DNA from: Botrytis cinerea B05.10
Taxonomy: Eukaryota; Ascomycota; Leotiomycetes; Helotiales; Sclerotiniaceae
Length of the DNA: 64,000 bases
Direction: 5' to 3'
Assembly: GCF_000143535.2 (NCBI RefSeq)
Contig: NC_037312.1
Location: 124,001 to 188,000, forward strand
The position numbers and the translations under genes were made by a program. The notes below the pieces were generated by a model. The model had not been told where the DNA came from and made no database searches. It worked only from the letters and a program-made list of their open reading frames with translations. The stretch's first letter is position 1, and every line of letters starts with the position of its first letter. Of this stretch, positions 57,365 through 64,000 are shown piece by piece.

Positions 57365-57545
57365 TGAAGATCTGAACCCCGAGGTCAACAAATATGTCCT
57401 CGTTTCATTGTTCCAGGCCAGATTCCCTCTTGCGAGTACGAAGCACCCTTCGTGGGTGACCTCGGCCCAGAGGTAAACGAGTAAGTCTTGGTCTCACTTT
57501 CCAAGCCAGATTCCCTTCGTGCAAAGAAAGTGAGACCAAGACTTA
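57365..57545. repeat. diverged tandem duplication containing a 20-bp perfect inverted repeat
   Basis: Two related blocks share GAGGT.AAC.A.TA.GTC followed by GCCAGATTCCCT (about 57383-57445 and 57472-57520). The first arm TAAGTCTTGGTCTCACTTTC (57482-57501) is matched by its perfect complement at 57526-57545, with a 24-bp spacer, forming a potential hairpin. Confidence 0.75.
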
Positions 57546-59422
57546 TTAATAACCTGGTGGACCTGCCGGCTCATGAACATGTTACATCAGATTTTATATG
57601 ATGGCATTTTCATGTGGGAGATCTGCTCTCTAGCAGATCTTCAAAAACATTAAGTTGTTTGCCTGCGCAGGCAGGCTCGTCTTTACTTGAAGTGCCTGTG
57701 TGGCTGCGGAGGCTTGAGCGGTGGTCGTTGTTCAGATGTGAATAAAGATGGTTCTGCCTGGTGTCATTGGATACCTGAAGGGTGCACAGCGGCAGCTGCA
57801 TGGATGGCGTGGGGTTTCATCGTTTGAGACGTTGATTTGTAGATGTTTCTAGGGGTGGGAGATGGGCTCATGTTTTCAATAGTGTATGTGCAGGAGGTGG
57901 ATATGTAGTACCAATGGAATACAGTTAGCCATAGCCGCTTCGGCGTGCGATCCCTGTCCCACTATCGTGTTGAACTGTTTGAGATCATGCCTGCAGAGAG
58001 TCGTTGGTAATCGTGGTTAGTCTCATCTTTGAGCTTTTCATTGACTGACAGCTAACAAGAAAATCAGGTTTTGTGTGCAAAGCAGAGTTTGGAGCTCATA
58101 CTCGGATTATCTATTATAATGGTCGCAGTTAGGCCACAAAGAACGGGAAAATAAGAATGTTTTCGGTGACTACCCAGTGAGTCTCCAAATTTCAGTTCTA
58201 TGGTCCATAACATGGAGTACTGACCTGCCTTTTACTTTAGACAATCATTACTGGTCTATTCCTTACGCAAGGGTCCCAACGCCTTCATATGTCCCTTGAA
58301 AAAGGGTATGCAATGGCTTTGCTGCCTTGCAGCTGATCCCGGACTTCACTTCAGACGAGGATGAAAGAAGTGAGGAGTACGGAGTGGAGGGAGAGGGCCT
58401 CTCCCGGAAACCACAGGCGTTAACAAGAGCAACGAGCAATTTACCCCTCATCAATCTGTCTTCTAGACCTATCTTGGACAGCAATTCATCACGAAATGCA
58501 CGTGGGACGATCCAGAAACTTCGTCACAGGGTGGCATGGTGTTAGTACAACCCCCTTCCCTCCCCCCTGGAAAACCGCCTTAATAACGCTTGTTTGATAG
58601 GTTCCAATGGAGCTTAAATGACTTCCCAGAAATTGTCTCCCACCAAAAACTAACAAAATGGAAGTCTGGTGTAGCCAAGGGAATTCAAAGTTGCCAGGTG
58701 GCTTGAGTTAAGCCGGGCAACTTTCCACCCATAACATCCACCTCATCTGCCGATTATTATCCATCAAGCCCTCATCTGTACTCGATCACAACATCGGTTC
58801 CTTCACTGATATCCTCTCAGGCATTTCGAATGCCGTGGCGCTTGCCGGTTATTGCTTTTCCCCTGCCTTGTTACCACCAGGGCAGGATGCCTAAGCAAGA
58901 GGCACTCCAGCCACGACATACCACCCGCGGAATCACCTCTTTCATTCTGAAGAGATTTCCAGAATTATGCCGCCATGTAAGTTCGTAACACAAAATATAC
59001 CATCACAATTCTTGTATGTGACTGACTTTACATAGCACATCAAAGAGTCGACGATTGAATTAGGTCGGGGACCTCTGGGTTGTTCTTTGGATGAGGCAAA
59101 GTAAACTGAGTGGTATTTTGAGGAATGGGCGATGTAGATACATCAGCGAGATGTCTTAAAAGTCATGTTTCATGGCAAGATAGCGAAGCCATACGCTTGC
59201 TGAGGATAGTGAGGTTTACCAAGGCATGCTAGGAGGCAGTCCAGTGAGGACTAAAGACCAAACCTAGCCTGAGCAACTTCGTAATCTTGTTCAGTAGAGG
59301 TGTTTGCGCTGTAGGAGAAGGTATTTGCTAGTCTTGTACAGAATTGTAATTCAAAATTAATTTCATTGGGGTCTTGGCATATCTTTTCTCTCATCATATT
59401 GCCATAAATCATGCTCTCAGCC

Positions 59423-59541
59423 ACATACGACCATAGACTGAAGAGAATTGGGCATCCCGTCCGCTCTGCCATACACAAGCTTCAGATCGGTGGATTAGTA
59501 GTTGGGTGGGTGACCACCAGCGAATCCCCACTGTTGTATGT
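59423..59541 (+). rRNA. 5S rRNA gene
   Basis: A complete-looking 119-nt gene. It begins ACATACGACCATAG and ends CTGTTGTATGTT; these ends pair as helix I. Conserved interior landmarks are CATCCCGTCCGCTCTGCC and TAGTTGGGTGGGTGACCACC, followed by AGCGAATCCCC, which includes the internal control region. Helix II (CTGAAG with CTTCAG) differs from other ascomycetes on both sides, so pairing is kept. A CC followed by TTTTGTCTTTTT just past the end fits RNA polymerase III termination. Dispersed single 5S genes are usual in filamentous ascomycetes. It is the only RNA gene I found. Confidence 0.93.
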
Positions 59542-60569
59542 TCCTTTTGTCTTTTTGGCCTCTGAGGAGGGGGACGAGCGGGGAAAAGGGGCATCTCTGT
59601 TGTACTTTTTGGTTGCTTTGGATGACTATTTAACGAAGGACAAGAGCAACGGACCAACAGTTTGCTTCGGCATAAAGGAAGTCTTCCAGCGTTCGTATTT
59701 TTGTTTCAGTTATGCTCGACATCAACATCCCGAGGTCCGAGATTGCGTCAGGAAGTCCCTAAAACTGGTCTTCGGTAGGTATTTGCTTCATCTTGACGTC
59801 CCAATATTTTGTCACCGGAAATCAAGACCTACCTATTGAGCAACTCATATCTCATCAAGAATTCTTAGTTCTTGATACAGACCTCAACAGTACAGATTTC
59901 ACACCGTGGATCTCCTCATCCATCTTTCTGCTTGCCCGAGTTTCTGTAGACGGCTCTCAAAAGCAGGCTGGCAATATATCAACCCCGAGCATCTCTAACT
60001 AGCCTCTGCTTTACTCCAGCGTCCTGGATTTCTGGAAATCCTAGCACAAGAGCAGGTTATGCTTGTGAATACAAAGAGGCGGCGATTGGGCAATTAATAT
60101 TGGAGTATCGAAGAAGCTTGCAGGAAATGAAACACACACTTCTTATGGCTGTACATGATGTTAGACTTCCAGCATCGACTGTATTTAATAGTTATTGTTG
60201 CGACTGGGTCTCCGTGCAAATAATGTAAATAGTTATGAATTCGCTTGTGGAGAGCTGGTCTTTCCTTTAATCAAAGTCCGGCAACGTCGGAATCCACTGT
60301 GGTGATCTGTGCTTTGCCATCCGTTCAGTTCTTCACATACGTGAAGACACAACTCTGCTGACAGTAACCCCAGAAATCATCAGGGTCGACATAGAAAAAA
60401 AACAAGTTGCTTTCTAGACAAGCTTTCATCATTGAATAGCAACATCGTGAAGTTTAGCGAGGAGGAGGAGAATATCGTTTGCATGAAAATCAAATAGTGA
60501 AGTTCTACCACAAGCATTAGTGCACTAGTCACTTGACAACCCCTATTTTGAACGAAAATGAACCTTAGA

Positions 60570-60614
60570 GAAGTGACCCTTAAAGAAGTGACCCTTAAAG
60601 AAGTGACCCTTAAA
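60570..60614. repeat. 15-bp minisatellite
   Basis: Three exact tandem copies of GAAGTGACCCTTAAA plus partial copies on both sides. Confidence 0.95.
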
Positions 60615-61632
60615 GAATTGACAGGAACAAACGTCGAGGGAAGACCAATTTGCGAAGGCAATCGTGAGCAAAGAGCAAGCCCATCATGAGAATTCCGATA
60701 GCTGTGGTTTTCGACCGCAACTCAGATGTTCAAGAATAGCTCAATACCAAGCATTAACTTCGACGTCGTCGACAGGAATGATACTTCCGATCCTCTCGCT
60801 TCCAATTCTCGTGTTGTTGTCGAACAAACAAAATTGCGGGGAAGTTCCCAGCCACCAGAATCAAAGCCACTCGTGCCACTTCACTTCACTGACTCCCGAG
60901 GTCCCCCCCTCCACCACCAACCACTTCATCTGACAACTCACACCACTCCTCACACAACACAACACGACACTCTCACCACATGAAATCATTCGGCATCGCA
61001 AAAAGCGGAACTCAGTATTCTTCAACACTGACCATTCAAGCCAACGAAGCTTGGCACGTATTGGCAAACATAGAAATCTATGGAACAATCGTTGGAATAC
61101 GAGGAGATCGGCATCTGTACGGTACTCAGTATCTAATTATAGATTCGCCTGCATCTGACGTAGTCAACAAAGTGCGAAGGACGGATACATCCCTCACTGC
61201 CTCCATTCTCTCGTACTCGCTTTAACGATGAGTGAGACTTTCTTTATGTAAATTTATTACTCCAAAGCGATAGAAATGCGGAGGAATAAGCATAAGATTG
61301 AGGCGTCCGGAAGATGCACAGGATACCGCTTCGATGCCAAGATTTTCGTACCCGCACAGCCTTGCATACCACTTGCATATACCGCTGTTCTTCTCGTATT
61401 TGCTGAGAGGAGACTCTGCTGATGCGGCTATGAAAAGTGTTGACAGACATCATCTGATTTAGGTGCAATGGGATGTTTCTCGTAATTGACAATGCACACA
61501 ATGCGGTCCGGGTAGGTACCCCGCTATCACGAGTTTCGATGGATGGGAGGAGGCGAGATATACGGAAACTTATCTGGTGAATCATTGGGGCGGAGGTGAG
61601 GCTAAGATGAGGGGTTTTTGAGGGGTAGAAGG

Positions 61633-61640
61633 TATATAAG
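61633..61640 (+). promoter_or_regulatory. TATA box of the cerato-platanin gene
   Basis: TATATAAG lies 130 bp upstream of the start codon, followed by a CA-rich, ACAAACAAAC-type leader typical of strongly expressed fungal genes. Confidence 0.65.
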
Positions 61641-61769
61641 ACATGATGTGCGCCGTGATGGAATATCATTATCAACATCAACATCTACACACATATCTAC
61701 AATAACTTCCACCTCACAAACAAACAAACAAACAAACCAACCTCACCACCTCAACCACACAAATTCAAA

Positions 61770-62183
61770 ATGCAATTCCCAACTCTCGCTACTCTCCTCA
61801 CCTTTGCCGTCAGCGCAACAGCCATCACCGTCTCCTACGACGTTGGCTACGATGATGCCAGCCGATCTCTCGCCGTAGTCTCCTGCTCCGACGGAAGCAA
61901 CGGACTCCTCACCAAGGGCTACACCACCCAAGGTTCCCTCAAGAACTTCCCCAACATTGGTGGTGCATCCGTCGTCGCCGGCTGGAACGATGCCAACTGT
62001 GGCAGCTGCTATCAATTGAGCTATGGAGGAAGAAGCATCAATGTCCTCGTCATTGACCATGCAGGCGCGGGATTCAACATTGGAGAACAAGCACTTAACA
62101 CTTTGACCGGTGGACAAGCAGCTGCTCTCGGAAGAATTGATGCTTCTTACACCCAAGTCGACAAGAGTGCTTGTGGATTGTAA
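61770..62183 (+). CDS. cerato-platanin family secreted protein
   Basis: Small secreted protein of 137 aa, single exon. Signal peptide about 1-18 ([14 protein letters not shown]), then the mature start [21 protein letters not shown], the family hallmark. Four cysteines are placed as in the family (VVSC, NCGSC, SACG), forming two disulfides of the double-psi beta-barrel. It also has the conserved [16 protein letters not shown] and the C-terminal [12 protein letters not shown]. Cerato-platanins bind chitin oligomers, associate with the fungal wall and act as elicitors in plants; Botrytis BcSpl1 is the best-known relative. The gene has a good TATA box and A/C-rich leader, suggesting high expression. 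Confidence 0.95.
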   Translation: MQFPTLATLLTFAVSATAITVSYDVGYDDASRSLAVVSCSDGSNGLLTKGYTTQGSLKNFPNIGGASVVAGWNDANCGSCYQLSYGGRSINVLVIDHAGAGFNIGEQALNTLTGGQAAALGRIDASYTQVDKSACGL

Positions 62184-62839
62184 ATGGTTGGAGGAGTCCA
62201 GAATGCAAGCACGGGGATAGGAAGTGGAAGAATGGGATAGGGGATGATGAAGACGGAGATGGAGATAGCATTGGCGATGGGAGTAATGGTGTTTATGACG
62301 GACGATTAACGAGTATGAATATTTTAAAGCAAGATAATAATGATAATGCAAGTTTTGCTACCTAATCTTTGCCCCATCCGCGCATTTTGAATATGATGCA
62401 ATCTTACTTCTATGAATATTTCTCTCATCTTTGGTACGAACGATGGAAGCTCGGAATGTTCGGAAAAACACAGCGTCTGTCTCATGGTACTCGTATGTTG
62501 ATTATATATTACCCTTTTCTATTTTTTCACATATGTAGAATGGTGATAGTTCCAATAAATGCTCCAAGGATCGCCATTGACAGATCGGGTTTGTAACCTA
62601 GATACGAGTATCTCCAACATGTACATGTAATATATCTAACAATGAAACGAAGTCTATAATAATTATTCTATAATCTAAATGATACATCTAATGGTATGAC
62701 ATCTACGGTTCCAAATTCCAATCCGAAACGCCATACTATGCCCATATTCACATGCCAAATTTAGTCCCCCTTTAGTAAATCAAATCATACATCATCAAAT
62801 CTCAACTCAACTCATTTCCTCATCACCCATGCAATCCCC
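62184..62839. other. convergent intergenic region
   Basis: 0.66 kb, A/T-rich, between the stops of the cerato-platanin and 2EXR genes. Nothing recognised. Confidence 0.65.
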
Positions 62840-63628
62840 TCAAAACACTCTTTTCACAACCGGAACCCTCCCGCCCCAAACCTCTCCATGAAATCCCAAG
62901 AACCTCCTCAACTGTTCCTCGAAATTCCCCATATACTCCTCGTGAGCATAGCGACACCTGATTTCCTGCAATCCCTCTAATCTGAGTAACCCCCCGTAAT
63001 TCAATTCCTCCCAACACTCTGCTCCTCCCTGTCCCTCATACTCCTCCACCATTTCCTTACACCTCAGCCCTTCCTGATATTTAAGATGTACATACATCGT
63101 ATTATCCCAATCCAGGCCCCCCAACTCCACCACAGTGACTCGGCCCAAAATTCTCCTATCGACTGAGTTCAAGAATTCCATCCACTCGACGAATCTTTTT
63201 CGGCCTTTGAGATTCTCCCCGCATAGATCCCCGGCGAAGAAAGAAATGGTGTCCATGAGGGGATTTATACAGATAGGCTGTCTCATGCATTTACTGAGGA
63301 GAATCCCACAGTTTCCACCAGATTTCCCACGGGATCCGGGGAATTCCGAACGGTAGAGGAAGGTATAGTATAAGAGTGTCTCGGAACGTGATTCGGAACA
63401 GATGGACAGGGTGATGGGAGGTGGAGAGGAATGGGCTTGGAGGGGAGAGATGTTGTAGGAGAGGGAGACGGTTCGGGAGGAGGGGAAGAGGGAACGCCAG
63501 ATTTTGCGCTGAAGCTCGAGGGGGAGGAGAGGGAATTGATGGAATTGCCAGGTTGATGACGTTGAGGTTTTCGAAGACCCGGATGGGAATCGCGGCTTTG
63601 GTGTCATATTTGACGTCGTGATTGACAT
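62840..63628 (-). CDS. 2EXR-domain protein
   Basis: Single-exon protein of 262 aa, function unknown. The N-terminus is Ser/Pro-rich; then FHQFPLLPLELQRKIWRSLF (about 29-48) carries the 2EXR signature F-x-x-L-P-x-E-L-R-x-x-I-W, here with Gln for Arg. The second half of the domain includes TVSLSYNISPLQAHSS and a Ser/Arg-rich SICSESRSETLLYY, also typical. A Gly/Glu-rich C-terminus follows. The family is expanded in leotiomycetes and other ascomycetes, and has an F-box-like helix at its start, but no biochemical role is established. It is convergent with the cerato-platanin gene. Confidence 0.82.
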   Translation of the reverse strand: MSITTSNMTPKPRFPSGSSKTSTSSTWQFHQFPLLPLELQRKIWRSLFPSSRTVSLSYNISPLQAHSSPPPITLSICSESRSETLLYYTFLYRSEFPGSRGKSGGNCGILLSKCMRQPICINPLMDTISFFAGDLCGENLKGRKRFVEWMEFLNSVDRRILGRVTVVELGGLDWDNTMYVHLKYQEGLRCKEMVEEYEGQGGAECWEELNYGGLLRLEGLQEIRCRYAHEEYMGNFEEQLRRFLGFHGEVWGGRVPVVKRVF

Positions 63629-64000
63629 CGTGACTATTGTTCCCCTTTCCTTGTTGGATATAAATCGAAATACTTATGTTCCTGCTACTATCCAAACTCT
63701 ATTCTAGTAGATCGAAATAGAAACAAAAGAACGTTCGAGTGAGTTCAGTGAAAACAACAAAATTCCAAACATAAAAATACGCCCCTGAAAAAAAAAATCA
63801 CTATGAAAAAACCACAACACAAAAAATTTCCTCCGCAAAATTATCTTAAATCTCCTATTGGAACTCGAGTCATGGAGGGGTTTTCTGACGTCTTTGCGCA
63901 ATGATTAGAGTCGAGAAGCTAGAAAATTCTAGGTTTTCTAGTGTTTCCAGCCTTATATGATGAAACCGAAGTTTAAATTTTCTCCGGGGGCGACGAAAGT
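63629..64000. other. intergenic region at window end
   Basis: Upstream DNA of the 2EXR gene, with an A-rich run at about 63788-63798. Nothing recognised; a neighbouring gene may begin beyond the window. Confidence 0.6.

Larger units (their letters stand above)
54845..59422. other. gene-poor region with decayed duplications
   Basis: 4.6 kb between the Gln-rich gene and the 5S rRNA gene. I found no intact gene. Diverged duplicated blocks and an inverted repeat are listed separately. Remaining frames (for example 55738-55965 and 58263-58545) have no recognisable features. Confidence 0.5.
59542..61769. other. intergenic region between 5S rRNA and cerato-platanin
   Basis: 2.2 kb. Open frames at 59793-60002 and 60980-61225 have no recognisable features. 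The right end is the cerato-platanin promoter. A 15-bp repeat is listed separately. Confidence 0.5.

Overview
The window is filamentous-ascomycete nuclear DNA. Genes are spaced by 0.2-4 kb, introns are short with GT...AG borders (50-181 nt), simple-sequence tracts are abundant, and proteins include a Zn2Cys6 regulator, a GAF hybrid histidine kinase, a GH11 xylanase with a cleavable propeptide, a cerato-platanin and a 2EXR protein. Gene content and protein style point to a plant-associated leotiomycete such as Botrytis or Sclerotinia. That assignment rests on recognition of the families, not on a search.

Layout. 0.6-6.5 kb: secreted FAD-linked oxidase (one intron), 14-TM MFS exporter (two introns) and a GNAT acetyltransferase. 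7.6-12.1 kb: BCS1-like AAA ATPase and a second GNAT protein, both on the minus strand. 13.3-16.5 kb: ER-lumenal Hsp70/Hsp110-type chaperone (Lhs1/ORP150 type) ending in HEEL, with a cluster of GATA-factor sites upstream. 18.0-20.5 kb: cytochrome P450 on the minus strand, rebuilt here as eight exons. 20.5-23.9 kb: simple-sequence-rich spacer with about 58 uninterrupted TAA copies. 23.9-26.4 kb: Zn2Cys6 transcription factor. 30.3-34.8 kb: six-exon hybrid histidine kinase. 35.64-46.61 kb: a complete 10,971-bp Ty3/gypsy-type LTR retrotransposon on the minus strand. 46.6-50.3 kb: spacer with a foldback element. 50.3-51.0 kb: GH11 xylanase. 51.7-54.8 kb: Gln-rich repeat protein. 54.8-61.7 kb: mostly gene-poor, with decayed duplications and a full-length 5S rRNA gene at 59.4 kb. 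61.8-63.6 kb: cerato-platanin and a 2EXR-domain protein.

The most unusual object is the retrotransposon. Its 272-bp LTRs look identical and it is flanked by a GTGA duplication, so insertion was recent. It encodes Gag-protease, then RT-RNase H-integrase in the -1 frame, then a 963-aa third ORF of no recognised family that carries SAP-like and AT-hook-like DNA-binding motifs. Five identical copies, all in one orientation, of a 27-bp interrupted palindrome lie before gag, at the gag/pol junction, inside pol exactly between RNase H and integrase, just upstream of ORF3 and just after ORF3. The repeat therefore marks every module boundary of the element. This is the best candidate here for an undescribed system: a modular retroelement with boundary palindromes and a possible dedicated DNA-binding partner.

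No gene cluster with one shared pathway is evident. The P450, the Zn2Cys6 factor, the FAD oxidase and the MFS exporter are separated by housekeeping-type genes. The xylanase and the cerato-platanin are secreted, plant-interaction-type proteins. All exon boundaries were inferred by reading splice signals and checking that phases join, without transcript data.
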